64,000 bases of DNA from Halomicrobium katesii DSM 19301 (GCF_000379085.1 NZ_KB905378.1:1989699-2053698); one strand, 5' to 3'. Positions 44,082 to 53,058 are shown, numbered from the stretch's first letter. Notes: generated by a model not told the origin, from the sequence alone. Made by a program: numbers and translations.

Positions 44082-44705
44082 CTACTCGGACGCCAGATAC
44101 CCCATCGCTTCCTCGTCGCTGACCTGTCCGAAATTCCGGTAGTAGGCCCCGACCGCCCGGAAGGCCGCCGGTGTCTCGACGCAGACGACGGTGTCGGCAC
44201 TCGCCGCGAGGTCGTCGATCGTCCCCGCGGGCCCCACCGGGACGCCGACCGCGATCGACGCCGGCTCCGCGGCACGCACCCGAGCGAGGCAGGCCCGCAT
44301 CGTCGCGCCCGTCGCGATCCCGTCGTCCACGATGGCGACGCGCCGGTCCCGTAGCGACGGAAATGCTCCCTCGCGGTACCGCTCGGCCGTCTCGCGTGCC
44401 TCGTCGCCGACGCGGACGCGTTCGGCGTCGACGTACTCGTCGGTCACGTCGAGTCGCGCGAGCAGCTCGTCGTTGCGCCAGACGCTCCCGTCCTCGGCGA
44501 CGGCGGCGAGGGCCAGCTCGGGGTTGTTCGGCGCGCCGAGCTTCCTGGCGACGACCACGTCGAGCGGCGCGTCGAAGCGGTCGGCGACGGCCCGTCCCGG
44601 TGGCAGGCCGCCGCGCGGAATCGCGAGGACGAGCTCCGGGCTGACGCCGCGGTCGGCCATCGCCTCGGCCAGCTGTCGGCCGGCGTCGGTGCGGTCGCGG
44701 AACAT
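44082..44705 (-). CDS. Phosphoribosyltransferase-fold protein
   Basis: A 207-residue type I PRTase-fold protein. The PRPP-binding loop is VAIVDDGIATGATMRACL near residue 125. The N-terminal part reads VLAIPRGGLPPGRAVADRF with VVARKLGAPNNPELALAAVA, which is characteristic of a PRTase subfamily with erythromycin-esterase or hydrolase neighbours, not of a known salvage enzyme. Its base substrate is unknown. It converges on dapE (11-bp gap). Confidence 0.86.
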   Translation of the reverse strand: MFRDRTDAGRQLAEAMADRGVSPELVLAIPRGGLPPGRAVADRFDAPLDVVVARKLGAPNNPELALAAVAEDGSVWRNDELLARLDVTDEYVDAERVRVGDEARETAERYREGAFPSLRDRRVAIVDDGIATGATMRACLARVRAAEPASIAVGVPVGPAGTIDDLAASADTVVCVETPAAFRAVGAYYRNFGQVSDEEAMGYLASE

Positions 44706-44749
44706 ACGGTCGACTACGGGTGCCAGCCGTTAGGGTGTGGTGCCGATAG

Positions 44750-45394
44750 CTACTGGCGGTCGACGACGCCCTCGACGACCGCGGCCTCGGCCTTCCGAAC
44801 GAGTTCGCCCGCCGTGCTGGTCGCGCAGTCGAGTCGCGCCGCCACGTCCTCGATCGTGCCCTCGCGCGGGATCTCGTAGTAGCCGACCGCCACCGCCGCC
44901 TCGATAGCCGCTCGCTGTCGATCGGTGAGCCGTGCGGGGCGACTGGAGCGTTCGAACGACCGGACCCGCTCGATCGAGAGATCCCCGACCGCCGCGAGTG
45001 CGTCGTGAAAGGCGCTGAGGGCGCTCGTCTCGCCGACGGCCTCGAACGAGATCGTCCCGTCGTCGCGAAACACCACCGGCGGGCGGAAGATCACCGCGGC
45101 GTCGGCGATCAGGTCCAGCACCACGTCGGGAAACTCGAACCCGTCCTGCTGGAGGTAGACGTAGGTCCCGTCACCGTCCCGAACGTGGCTGGTCGTCTCC
45201 AGTGAGTCGATCGTCCCGACCGCGCGCTCGGCGGCCGCCGGCTCGCCGTCGAACCAGCACAGCGTCGTCGCGTCCGCCGTCGGACTCCACAGCAACAGCT
45301 CGGCCCGCGTGAGCGGTCCGTCGCCTTCGAGGTGGCTCTGGAGGGGGTGACGGAGCCGATCTGGGTACGTGACCGAGAACTGGATCCGTTTCAT
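44750..45394 (-). CDS. Bacterio-opsin-activator type HTH regulator
   Basis: A 214-residue regulator of the haloarchaeal Bat-like class. The C-terminal HTH_10 domain begins LTDRQRAAIEAAVAVGYYEI (near residue 155), then IEDVAARLDCATSTAGELVR. The N-terminal domain (1-145) resembles the ligand- or protein-binding domain of other Bat-like regulators (MKRIQFSVTYPDRLRHPLQS). The start MKRIQFS was chosen because the upstream codons are a divergent Arg-rich extension. No target genes can be assigned; the PRTase gene downstream (44-bp gap) is on the same strand. Confidence 0.87.
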   Translation of the reverse strand: MKRIQFSVTYPDRLRHPLQSHLEGDGPLTRAELLLWSPTADATTLCWFDGEPAAAERAVGTIDSLETTSHVRDGDGTYVYLQQDGFEFPDVVLDLIADAAVIFRPPVVFRDDGTISFEAVGETSALSAFHDALAAVGDLSIERVRSFERSSRPARLTDRQRAAIEAAVAVGYYEIPREGTIEDVAARLDCATSTAGELVRKAEAAVVEGVVDRQ

Positions 45395-45466
45395 GCGGCC
45401 GTTGGCCGCCGTTCGTCTGTCCGGCATAAAGACCTCACGCGGCCGCCCGGACGACGCCTGCCGCGG

Positions 45467-46351
45467 TCATCGATACGCCTCAAGTGCCGCCGGCACCGCT
45501 CGAAGGAGCGTCCGCAGGTGGTCGGCACTGTCGACCGTCTCGATCGTCGCGGCCGGGAGTCGGTCCTCGAACGCTCGCACGCTCGCTATCGGGACGTTCG
45601 TGTCCGCGGTCCCGTGCCAGAGACGCACGTCGGCGGCCAGCGCCTCGTAGTCCAGCGCCCACTCCGTGGCCGCGGTCCGGAGCTCCGTGACGGTACCGCT
45701 CGTGGTGTGTGCGAGCGCTTCGAGAAAGTCGGCCTCGACGGTCGTCGCCACTTCCTCGGAGACCGACTCGTCCGCGTCGCCCGCGGTGTACTGTGCGACG
45801 ACGAACGACGGGTCGAGACGCTCGGCGAGCCACGCCTGTCCGCGCAGGAGGCCAGCGAGCAGCGTCGGCGCTCTGGTCGCCAGCCCATCGAGGAGCCGCT
45901 GTGTCGTGGGTGTCTCGCCGGCCACGTCCGGCGGTGTCGCCCCGGCGACGAGATCGACCCGAGACACGATGTCGGGGCACTGCGTGGCCATCGCCAGCGC
46001 GTGTGGCGCGCCGCCGGAAAAGGCCACCAGCCCGGCTCGCTGGACGTTCGCGTCGTCGAGGATCGCACGGAGGTACCGGTCGGCGTCGCCGATTGATCGC
46101 TCCGACCACGCCGTCGAGCCGCCGTAGCCCGGCCGGTCTGGCGCGATGAGCCTGACCCCCCGTTCTCGCGCGGCCGCGTCGAATAGCGAACCGAGCCTGT
46201 GCGAGCCGGGGGTCCCGTGCAAGAACAGCACGGGCGTCCCGTCGGAACGGCCGTACGCCGCGTACCTGAGCCGGCGACCGCCGCTCAGCGAGATCGTCGT
46301 CGTGGGGTCGGCGTCGCGTCTCCCCCTGATGGCTGTCGAGGATGCGGTCAT
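45467..46351 (-). CDS. Alpha/beta hydrolase
   Basis: A 294-residue alpha/beta-fold hydrolase. The oxyanion region is LFLHGTPGSHR, the DRPGYGGS segment follows, and the nucleophile elbow is LVAFSGGAPHALAMA. The acid Asp is probably in VRLWHGTADTNVP and the His in VDSADHLRTLL. An insertion (about 140-220) forms a helical cap. No signal peptide is visible. The substrate is unknown; haloperoxidase-like or esterase activity are common in this group. It is a single gene with about 70 bp on each side. Confidence 0.88.
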   Translation of the reverse strand: MTASSTAIRGRRDADPTTTISLSGGRRLRYAAYGRSDGTPVLFLHGTPGSHRLGSLFDAAARERGVRLIAPDRPGYGGSTAWSERSIGDADRYLRAILDDANVQRAGLVAFSGGAPHALAMATQCPDIVSRVDLVAGATPPDVAGETPTTQRLLDGLATRAPTLLAGLLRGQAWLAERLDPSFVVAQYTAGDADESVSEEVATTVEADFLEALAHTTSGTVTELRTAATEWALDYEALAADVRLWHGTADTNVPIASVRAFEDRLPAATIETVDSADHLRTLLRAVPAALEAYR

Positions 46352-46417
46352 CGTGTGATAGTTGACTGCGAGCCGTCTGAGGCTGCTCCCGGATGCATCC
46401 GGTGTTTTATCATTATC

Positions 46418-47746
46418 TCACTCCTGTGGCGCTGGCTCACTGGTCCGACCGGTCTCCAGCGTGTCCTCGACTTCGAAGTAGGTCAAGAGGAGCGCGAACA
46501 CGGCCAGGACGGCACCGAAGCTAAACGGCGCGACGAGACCGCCGAGGTTGTACAGCACGCCGGAAGCGAGTGGCCCGAGTGCGACGCCGAGTCCGAACGC
46601 CATCGTCAGCACCGACAGCGTCGTCCCCGACCCGCGGTCCCCGGCGAGATCGCCAGCCAGCGCGAGCGACGGCGCGAACACGAGCGCGACGGCGACGCCC
46701 TGGAGCAGTCTGGCCGCGAGCATCGTCCACGGTCCCGTGACGACGCCCTGCGCGAACACGGCGGGGATCAGGACGACGAAGCCCGCGATGATGAACGGGC
46801 GGCGGCCGTACACGTCCGAGGCGCGGCCGATGGGGATCTGGAAGACGACGTTGGCGATGACGACGGCGGCGAACTGCACCGAAAAGAGGAACGTCGTCTC
46901 GTCCAGTCGCGCGCGGATCGGCCCCTCCAGGGTGGCGAACAGCGCGATCGTCGTGGCCATGAAGAAGGTCCCGACGCCGAGGACGAAGACGGGATCGAGC
47001 CCGTTCCCGTCGCGGTCGCGGACCGCGATCGAGAGGTCTTTGCCCGCCCCGCCGACGACGTTCGGCGGGTCCGCGATCAGAGCGACGACGAGCACGAAAC
47101 TGACGACCGCCCCGAGGACGGCGACGGCGAAGGCGGCGACGAACCCGGAGAACGTGAGGCCGGCCAGGGGGCCCAGCCAGCCCGGGAGCGCGTAGCTGAC
47201 GACGGTCTCGGCCGCCAGCCCGCCCGTGATGACGACTCCGGCGACGATCGGCCCGAACCCGAAGCCGATCAGCCGGAAGGTGTTGAACACGCCGAAGTTG
47301 CCGCCCCGTTCGCGGTCGCTGGCCGCGTAGTCGTTGACCAGCGCGACCGTGGCCGGCACGGTGAAGGCCGCGCCGATCCCCTGGAGCGCGCGGGCCCCGA
47401 GCACCGACCAGTAGCTCGTGACGAACGGGTAGGTCGCGCTGCCGACGGCGAAGATCGCCAGTCCCGTCAGGACGAACACGCGCCGCCGGCCGGTCCGGTC
47501 GGAGAGCCGGCCGGTGAACGGCTGGCCGAAGCTGTTCAGCAGACCGAACAGGGAGAGCACGAGCCCGATCAGCGTCTCCTCGCGCAGGACGAAGCCGAGG
47601 ATCTCCGTGCCGGCGATGCCCGACAGCGAGATCTGGCCGCTGGCGATGTACAGCGGCAGGACGATGATCAGAAAGGAGTTGCCCAGCGCGTCGGCCATCC
47701 GCGCGAACGCCAGTGTCAGGACGCGACCGTCCGTATTCAGTACCAT
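46418..47746 (-). CDS. MFS transporter
   Basis: A 442-residue major facilitator protein with 12 predicted helices. The motif-A loop between helices 2 and 3 is FTGRLSDRTGRRRVFVLTGL, and its weaker repeat in the second half is IGRASDVYGRRPFIIAGFVV. Helix 5 has a motif-C-like glycine-rich stretch (RLIGFGFGPIVAGVVI). This pattern fits the drug/sugar exporter branch of MFS. The central loop is acidic (RDRDGNGLDP). The substrate is not predictable, and the flanking genes give no clue. Confidence 0.9.
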   Translation of the reverse strand: MVLNTDGRVLTLAFARMADALGNSFLIIVLPLYIASGQISLSGIAGTEILGFVLREETLIGLVLSLFGLLNSFGQPFTGRLSDRTGRRRVFVLTGLAIFAVGSATYPFVTSYWSVLGARALQGIGAAFTVPATVALVNDYAASDRERGGNFGVFNTFRLIGFGFGPIVAGVVITGGLAAETVVSYALPGWLGPLAGLTFSGFVAAFAVAVLGAVVSFVLVVALIADPPNVVGGAGKDLSIAVRDRDGNGLDPVFVLGVGTFFMATTIALFATLEGPIRARLDETTFLFSVQFAAVVIANVVFQIPIGRASDVYGRRPFIIAGFVVLIPAVFAQGVVTGPWTMLAARLLQGVAVALVFAPSLALAGDLAGDRGSGTTLSVLTMAFGLGVALGPLASGVLYNLGGLVAPFSFGAVLAVFALLLTYFEVEDTLETGRTSEPAPQE

Positions 47747-47792
47747 CTACCAGCCAGTCGGTCCCGAACCCCGTGAGGATTGTGCTCGACTG

Positions 47793-48407
47793 TCAGACGG
47801 TCTCGGCGATCACGCGGTCGACGGCACGGGCGAGCCCGCTCTCGCTGGCCCAGGTGAACAGTCGTCCCTCGTCGTCGAGGTAGGCAAACAGCGTCAGCAT
47901 CATCGCGTCGAAGCGCTCGTAGTCGAGGTCGCCAAACGCCGGGTCGGCGGCCGATCGCTCGTCGTCGTCCGGCGGATCGAGCGACGCCCCGTCGTAGTCT
48001 CGCTTGAGGACGTACAGCCGCTCGCGATCCACCTCGCCCAGCTCCAGTTCGTGCCCGCCGTCGTTGTCTTCGGCGACGAGGACGATGTGGTCTGCCCGCC
48101 GGGCGAACACCCGGAACTTCACGTAGAAGTTCTGCCAGGCGTCGACGCCGGGATCGATATCCTCCAGCGTGAACGCGACTCGGCCGGCCGCAGAGTCGGT
48201 CAGAGAGTCACGAACCGACAGGACGCGCTCCTTCTCGTACTCGTCGTAGTTGCCCAGTACGAAGTACGTGCAGTCGGCTTCCTCGTAGCGGCCGAGGTCG
48301 CCGTACACCGCGTCCCGCATCGCCGTGATCTGCTCGGGGGGGAGACTCCCGAGGAAGGACAGCGTCTCGTCGAGGACCTCCTGCCCGTCGAAGCTCGGCC
48401 CGCTCAT
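47793..48407 (-). CDS. Conserved haloarchaeal protein of unknown function
   Basis: A 204-residue acidic soluble protein. The start MSGPSFDGQEVLDETLS is supported by a strong TATA-like GTTATATACC on the minus strand about 26 nt upstream, which implies a leaderless mRNA. I do not recognise the family. Visible features are LLGSLPPEQ-like helices at the N-terminus, a hydrophobic strand ADHIVLVAEDNDGGHELELG, and a C-terminal helix FDAMMLTLFAYLDDEGRLF. It lies 46 bp downstream of the start region of the MFS gene, both on the minus strand. Confidence 0.72.
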   Translation of the reverse strand: MSGPSFDGQEVLDETLSFLGSLPPEQITAMRDAVYGDLGRYEEADCTYFVLGNYDEYEKERVLSVRDSLTDSAAGRVAFTLEDIDPGVDAWQNFYVKFRVFARRADHIVLVAEDNDGGHELELGEVDRERLYVLKRDYDGASLDPPDDDERSAADPAFGDLDYERFDAMMLTLFAYLDDEGRLFTWASESGLARAVDRVIAETV

Positions 48408-48492
48408 GGTTTCGCGGTCGACGGGACGGTATATAACCGTGGCTGGTCCGGTCCTCGTCGGCCGCTCACACCCTAGGATCAACTTTGCTAGT

Positions 48493-48506
48493 GTAGTGAT
48501 GACTAC
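48493..48506. promoter_or_regulatory. Candidate operator for the winged-helix regulator
   Basis: GTAGTGATGACTAC, a perfect 5-bp inverted repeat with a 4-bp spacer, lies about 25 bp upstream of a TATA-like CTTATC (48531) that is 30 nt before the regulator ATG. The position suits autoregulation, but the motif occurs only once here. Confidence 0.3.
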
Positions 48507-48560
48507 AGCGATCTAGTACTGACCAGAACACTTATCGGCGAGGCACGGCACCGACTAGAC

Positions 48561-49013
48561 ATGGCGACGCAAGACCGCGGCGAGCGACCGAACGGCTTCG
48601 GGGACGAACTGGAGCGACGGCGCTTCGTCCTCCACGAGACCCGCCTCGACGTCCTCCACCAGATCCTCGCCCAGCCCGACGGCGTCCTCTCCGTCGAGGA
48701 GCTTCTCTACCGCAACCCTGACGAGACCGAGGCCAACCTCCGGTACCACGTCGACGAGCTCGTCGACCGCGGCATCGTCGAGAAGATCCCGGTCCCGCGC
48801 GCCAAGAGCGTCGACGATCCGCCGACGACGTTCTACGCCGTCACGGGCGAGGGGATCGCTCTCCTGAAGGCAGTCAGCATGTACGAGGAGGCCGCGGTCT
48901 GGCGCAGCGTCTACGAGCAGATGGAGCGGACCGACCGGATCGAGGCGATCGAGAATCTGGAGACTCGTCCCGACGTGGACTACGAGAGCCGCGGCGCGAC
49001 GGCGCAGGACTGA
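48561..49013 (+). CDS. Winged helix-turn-helix transcriptional regulator
   Basis: A 150-residue ArsR/HTH-fold regulator. The wHTH spans about residues 22-95: FVLHETRLDVLHQILAQPDG, VLSVEELLYRNPDETEANLR, then YHVDELVDRGIVEKI with a wing before TTFYAVTGEGIALL. A helical C-terminal region probably dimerises. No metal-binding Cys is present. It has its own TATA-like box about 30 nt upstream. The target is unknown, and autoregulation through the nearby palindrome is a guess. Confidence 0.85.
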   Translation: MATQDRGERPNGFGDELERRRFVLHETRLDVLHQILAQPDGVLSVEELLYRNPDETEANLRYHVDELVDRGIVEKIPVPRAKSVDDPPTTFYAVTGEGIALLKAVSMYEEAAVWRSVYEQMERTDRIEAIENLETRPDVDYESRGATAQD

Positions 49014-49100
49014 TCGCGCGACCGCCCAGCGTCAGTCGCCGCCAGCGACCAGCGTCTCGGGGCTGTGCCGTGTGCGGTGATCGGAGAACCGCGCTCGTGC

Positions 49101-50483
49101 CTACACGTCGTCCGCCAGTTCGTCGGCGACGCCGGTGTAGCCCGTGGGCGTCACGGCGAGCAGTTCCTCGCGGACGGACTCGCTCACGTCCAGGCCCGCG
49201 ATCATCTCCCGGAAGTCCTCGATAGTGACGGACTTGCCCCGCGTCGCTTTCTTCACCTGCTCGTAGGCGTCGTCGTGGCCCTCGCGTCGGAGGATCGTCT
49301 GGACGGCCTCGCCGATGATCTCCGGGGTCGATTCGAGCTCCTCGCGCATGACCCGCTCGTTGGGGACGACCTTGTCCAGGCCGCGCTGACACTTCTGGTA
49401 GGCGATCAGACAGTAGGCGAACGCCGACCCGATGTTGCGCTTGACCGTCGAGTCAGAGAGGTCCCGCTGGAGCCGGGAGGTGGTGACGTAGTCCCCGAGG
49501 AAGGTCAGGTCCGAGTTCGCCTTCGTGAGGTTCCCCTCGCTGTTCTCGAAGTCGATGGGATTCACCTTGTGGGGCATCGTCGAGGAGCCGGTCTCGCCCT
49601 CGACGGCCTCCTGTCCGAGGTAGCGATCGGAGACGTAGAGCCACATGTCGAGGTCGAGGTCCCGGAGGACGTTGTTGGCTCCGCGGACCGCGTCGAAGAC
49701 GGCTTCGAGGTCGTCACAGGGGTTGACCTGCGTCGTCAGCGGTTCGTGTTCCAGCCCGAGGTCCGCGACGAACGCCTCGGAGACGGCGGGCCAGTCCACC
49801 TCGGGATACGCGGCGTGGTGAGCGGCGTAGGTGCCGGAAGCGCCGGCCAGCTTGCCCGAGAGGTCGTCGGCCGCGGCTTCGATCCGCGCGATGGCTCTCC
49901 CCAGCCGCGAGGCGTAGACGGCCATCTCCTTGCCGAAGGTCGTCGGCGTCGCGGGCTGTCCGTGGGTGCGGGCCAGCATCGGGAGGTCGCCGTAGTCGTG
50001 AGCGAACGCGACCAGGCGGTCCCGGACGGCGCGCAGTTCCGGGACGAGCACGTCCTCGACGGCCGGACCGACCAGCAGCCGGTGGGCGAGGTTGTTCACG
50101 TCCTCGCTGGTGAGTCCGAAGTGGATCCAGTTGGCCGCGTCCAGTCCGTCGGGGAGGTGGAGGCGAACGAAGTACTCGACGGCTTTCACGTCGTGGTTGG
50201 TCGCGGCGTACTCCCCGTACCCCTCCGTTTCGAGTTGCTTGACGAGGGCCGCGTCCTCCTCGTCGAAGGCCTCGTAGCAGTTCCGCAGGTGGTCGCGCTG
50301 GGCCGCGTCGATCGTCAGCGGCGTCGCGTCGAGATCGGCCAGCGCGAGCAGGTACTCGACTTCGACCCGGACGCGAGCGCGCATCAGTGCGCGCTCGCTG
50401 GCGTAGGGCACGAGCGGTTCCGTGTAACGAGCGTAGCGGCCGTCGAGCGGCGAGACGGCGTCGAGCGGACCCCGGTCAGTCAT
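49101..50483 (-). CDS. purB: Adenylosuccinate lyase
   Basis: A 460-residue fumarase-superfamily lyase acting twice in purine synthesis (SAICAR to AICAR, and adenylosuccinate to AMP). The superfamily signature is GSSTMPHKVNPIDFENSEG near residue 287. MLARTHGQPATPTTFGKEMA supplies the catalytic His, and the N-terminus has AVSPLDGRYARYTEPL. The start MTDRGPLDAVSPLDG was chosen; upstream codons are antisense-like. It is adjacent to a 42-aa ORF and near purH, forming a loose purine neighbourhood. Confidence 0.95.
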   Translation of the reverse strand: MTDRGPLDAVSPLDGRYARYTEPLVPYASERALMRARVRVEVEYLLALADLDATPLTIDAAQRDHLRNCYEAFDEEDAALVKQLETEGYGEYAATNHDVKAVEYFVRLHLPDGLDAANWIHFGLTSEDVNNLAHRLLVGPAVEDVLVPELRAVRDRLVAFAHDYGDLPMLARTHGQPATPTTFGKEMAVYASRLGRAIARIEAAADDLSGKLAGASGTYAAHHAAYPEVDWPAVSEAFVADLGLEHEPLTTQVNPCDDLEAVFDAVRGANNVLRDLDLDMWLYVSDRYLGQEAVEGETGSSTMPHKVNPIDFENSEGNLTKANSDLTFLGDYVTTSRLQRDLSDSTVKRNIGSAFAYCLIAYQKCQRGLDKVVPNERVMREELESTPEIIGEAVQTILRREGHDDAYEQVKKATRGKSVTIEDFREMIAGLDVSESVREELLAVTPTGYTGVADELADDV

Positions 50484-50521
50484 ACCGAGGGATGTGCGAG
50501 GCCGGCGAAAAAGCGTGTCGA

Positions 50522-50650
50522 TCAGGGTTCGGCGGGACCGTCGCCCGTCTCGATGGCGTCCAGCACGCGCAGTTCGTGGGCGTTCCACTCGGCCACGTCG
50601 TAGCGGTCCTCGCCGGGGAGTCCATCCTGTACGGGATCGCGGTCTGGCAT
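50522..50650 (-). CDS. 42-aa acidic ORF with an 11-residue segment identical to PurH
   Basis: ATG (complement of 50648-50650) to TGA, 42 residues: MPDRDPVQDGLPGEDRYDVA, then EWNAHELRVLDAIETGDGPA and EP. It is acidic like real haloarchaeal proteins. The 33 bp at 50549-50581 are identical, in frame, to 51559-51591 of purH on the other strand (AHELRVLDAIE). It ends 38 bp upstream of purB on the same strand. It could be a genuine small protein, or a gene-conversion patch or remnant. Its function is unknown. Confidence 0.55.
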   Translation of the reverse strand: MPDRDPVQDGLPGEDRYDVAEWNAHELRVLDAIETGDGPAEP

Positions 50651-50697
50651 GACTCGGCTATCACTGGCCGCCGTAGAATGTCTTTCGCCGGGCGAGG

Positions 50698-51261
50698 TCA
50701 CCGGCTGATCGCGCTGGGTTCGAGGTGGCCCGACGGCTGCTCCGAGTACCGGAGGAGGTAGCCCCCGAGCGCGAGCCACGCCAGGCCCAGCGGCGGTGCG
50801 AGCCACGCACGCAGTCCGTCGCCGTTTCCGAACCCGAGAAACAGGACGGTCCCGACGAACAGGGCGACGCCGAGCCAGGGCGGAACTCGGCGTGCCCGGA
50901 CGACACCGGCAGCCAGCAGGACGGTCCCGCTGGCCAGTCCGAGGACGCCCAGCGCGACGATGCCCTCGGCGAACCACCCGGCCCCGCCCAGCAGCACCCT
51001 CGACCACTGACCGGCGGCGAAGGCGAGCCCGCCAAGCAGTGCGATCCCGCTCCCCTCACCGCCGGGGAACTGGTAGATCCACGGGAGCCGGAGGACGACG
51101 CCGAGCAGTCCGACCGCCAGCACGAATCCGGACGCGCCGACGAGGAGCCGGACGGATCCGTCGGCGGATCCGGTGACGATCGTCGCCAGGCTCCAGCCGA
51201 TCCAGCAGAGGCCGCCGACGGCGAGCGCCAGCTGTGCCCACGGGCGCTCAGCTTCGGTCAT
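50698..51261 (-). CDS. Polytopic membrane protein of unknown function
   Basis: A 187-residue protein with about six hydrophobic helices (for example LALAVGGLCWIGWSLATIV, GIVALGVLGLASGTVLLAAG and PPWLGVALFVGTVLFLGFG). A cytoplasmic start MTEAERPWAQ and a short C-terminal tail (EQPSGHLEPSAISR) flank them. The long open frame continuing upstream on this strand is the antisense of purH and not part of the gene. I do not recognise the family. It diverges from purH, separated by 111 bp. Confidence 0.8.
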   Translation of the reverse strand: MTEAERPWAQLALAVGGLCWIGWSLATIVTGSADGSVRLLVGASGFVLAVGLLGVVLRLPWIYQFPGGEGSGIALLGGLAFAAGQWSRVLLGGAGWFAEGIVALGVLGLASGTVLLAAGVVRARRVPPWLGVALFVGTVLFLGFGNGDGLRAWLAPPLGLAWLALGGYLLRYSEQPSGHLEPSAISR

Positions 51262-51372
51262 ACCTCGTCGCTGGGCGGCGGTCCCTGAAAGCGTTACTGT
51301 CGAGCCGAACCGTGTCGATTGTGTCATTCCGACACCGCAATTACTTTGCGCGCCCGCCGCGCCCTCTCGACC

Positions 51373-52983
51373 ATGAAAATCGCCGGTCTGGCCAGCAACC
51401 GTGGCCGCAACCTGATGAACGTCGCCGACCGCGCGCCCGGCGGGGCCGAGATCGCGGTCGTGCTCACGAACGACGCCGACGCGCCCGTCATAGAGGCCGC
51501 CGCCGAGCGCGACATCCCCACCGAGGTCGTCGAGCGCCCCGACGACCAGGAGCGGGAAGCCCACGAACTGCGCGTGCTGGACGCCATCGAGGAGTACGAC
51601 TTCGATCTGGTCTGTCTGGACGGCTACATGCGAGTCCTCACGGAGACGTTCCTCGACGAGATGTCCACGACGCTGAACGTCCACCCGTCGCTGCTGCCCG
51701 CCTTCCCGGGCATGGACGCCCACGAGCAGGTCCTCGACGCCGGCGTCAAGACCACCGGCTGTACCGTCCACGTCGTCGACGAGGAGGTCGACAACGGCCC
51801 GATCGTCACGCAGGAACCGATCCCGGTGTACGACGGCGACGACGTGGCCGACCTCAAGGAGCGCGTCCTCTACGAGGGCGAGTTCACCGCGTATCCGCGC
51901 GCGATCGAGTGGTTCGCAGAGGACCGCGTCACCGTCGACTGGGACGCCCACACCGTCACCGTCGAGGGCGACGACGGCGGTCCGTTCCCCGCGCGCCGGC
52001 TCGTCAGCAACGACCGCACCGCCGACCTGCGCTACGGGGAGAACCCGCATCAGGACGCGGCGGTGTACGCCGACCGGACGACCGAGGAGGCCAGCGTCGT
52101 CCACGCCGACCAGCTCAACGAGGGCGCGAAGGCACTCAGCTACAACAACTACAACGACGCCGACGGAGCCCTGAATCTGATCAAGGAGTTCGACGAGCCG
52201 GCCGCCGCCGTCATCAAGCACACCAATCCCGCGGGCTGTGCGACCGCCGACTCCGTCGCCGAGGCCTACGAGCGGGCCCTCTCGACGGACCCCCAGAGCG
52301 CCTTCGGCGGCATCGTCGCGCTGAACCGCGAGTGCGACGTTGCCACGGCCGAGCAGATCGTCGACTCCTTCAAGGAGATCGTCGTCGCGCCGGGCTACAC
52401 CGACGACGCGCTCGACGTGCTCTTCCAGAAGGAGAACCTGCGCGTACTGGACGTTGGGGACGACCGGACGGGCGAGTCCGGCCGGCCGGAAAACTACGAC
52501 GTGAGCGAGCCGATCACGGAGAAGCCACTCGTCGGCGGCCGCCTCGTCCAGGAGCGCGACACCCAGCACCTCACGGCCGACGACCTCGAAGTCGTCACCG
52601 ACCGCGAGCCGACCGACGAGCAGATCGAGTCGATGCTGTTCGCCTGGCACACGCTCAAGCACGTGAAATCGAACGGCATCCTCTTCGCCAAAGGGACGGA
52701 GACGGTCGGGATCGGGATGGGGCAGGTCTCTCGGGTCGACGCCGTTCGCCTCGCCGCGATGAAGGCCGACGAGCACGCCCAGGGCAAGGACGCCGACGGC
52801 GCGGTGATGGCGAGCGACGCCTTCTTCCCGTTCCCGGACGGCCTCGAAGCCGCCGCCGAGGCGGGCATCGAGGCGGTCATCCAGCCGGGCGGCTCGAAGA
52901 ACGACGACACGGTCATCGAGGCCGCGAACGAACACGACGTGGCGATGGTCCTCACCGGCCAGCGGTCGTTCCGACACGACTGA
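51373..52983 (+). CDS. purH: PurN-like formyltransferase fused to AICAR transformylase
   Basis: A 536-residue bifunctional purine enzyme. Residues 1-205 are a PurN-like GAR/AICAR formyltransferase domain: MKIAGLASNRGRNLMNV, VCLDGYMRVL, TLNVHPSLLPAFPGMDAHEQ and GCTVHVVDEEVDNGPIV. Residues about 215-536 are the AICAR transformylase part of PurH: LRYGENPHQDAAVY, ALSYNNYNDADGALNLI, VIKHTNPAGCA and ending VLTGQRSFRHD. The bacterial N-terminal IMP cyclohydrolase (MGS-like) domain is absent, so cyclisation to IMP must come from a separate enzyme such as archaeal PurO. The fusion arrangement is known in haloarchaea as far as I recall. The start at 51373 fits PurN's N-terminus. Confidence 0.93.
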   Translation: MKIAGLASNRGRNLMNVADRAPGGAEIAVVLTNDADAPVIEAAAERDIPTEVVERPDDQEREAHELRVLDAIEEYDFDLVCLDGYMRVLTETFLDEMSTTLNVHPSLLPAFPGMDAHEQVLDAGVKTTGCTVHVVDEEVDNGPIVTQEPIPVYDGDDVADLKERVLYEGEFTAYPRAIEWFAEDRVTVDWDAHTVTVEGDDGGPFPARRLVSNDRTADLRYGENPHQDAAVYADRTTEEASVVHADQLNEGAKALSYNNYNDADGALNLIKEFDEPAAAVIKHTNPAGCATADSVAEAYERALSTDPQSAFGGIVALNRECDVATAEQIVDSFKEIVVAPGYTDDALDVLFQKENLRVLDVGDDRTGESGRPENYDVSEPITEKPLVGGRLVQERDTQHLTADDLEVVTDREPTDEQIESMLFAWHTLKHVKSNGILFAKGTETVGIGMGQVSRVDAVRLAAMKADEHAQGKDADGAVMASDAFFPFPDGLEAAAEAGIEAVIQPGGSKNDDTVIEAANEHDVAMVLTGQRSFRHD

Positions 52984-53058
52984 TCGACGCGTCTCGGGAT
53001 CGCGTTCTGCAGTCGCTGCTCGTCGGGAATCTGTCCGTCGGGCGCGTGCTCGCTTCCG

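Noticed and set aside
50698-52977. 759-codon minus-strand frame covering purH
   Set aside because: Only its last 187 codons form a plausible membrane protein; the rest is antisense to purH, which has unmistakable domains.
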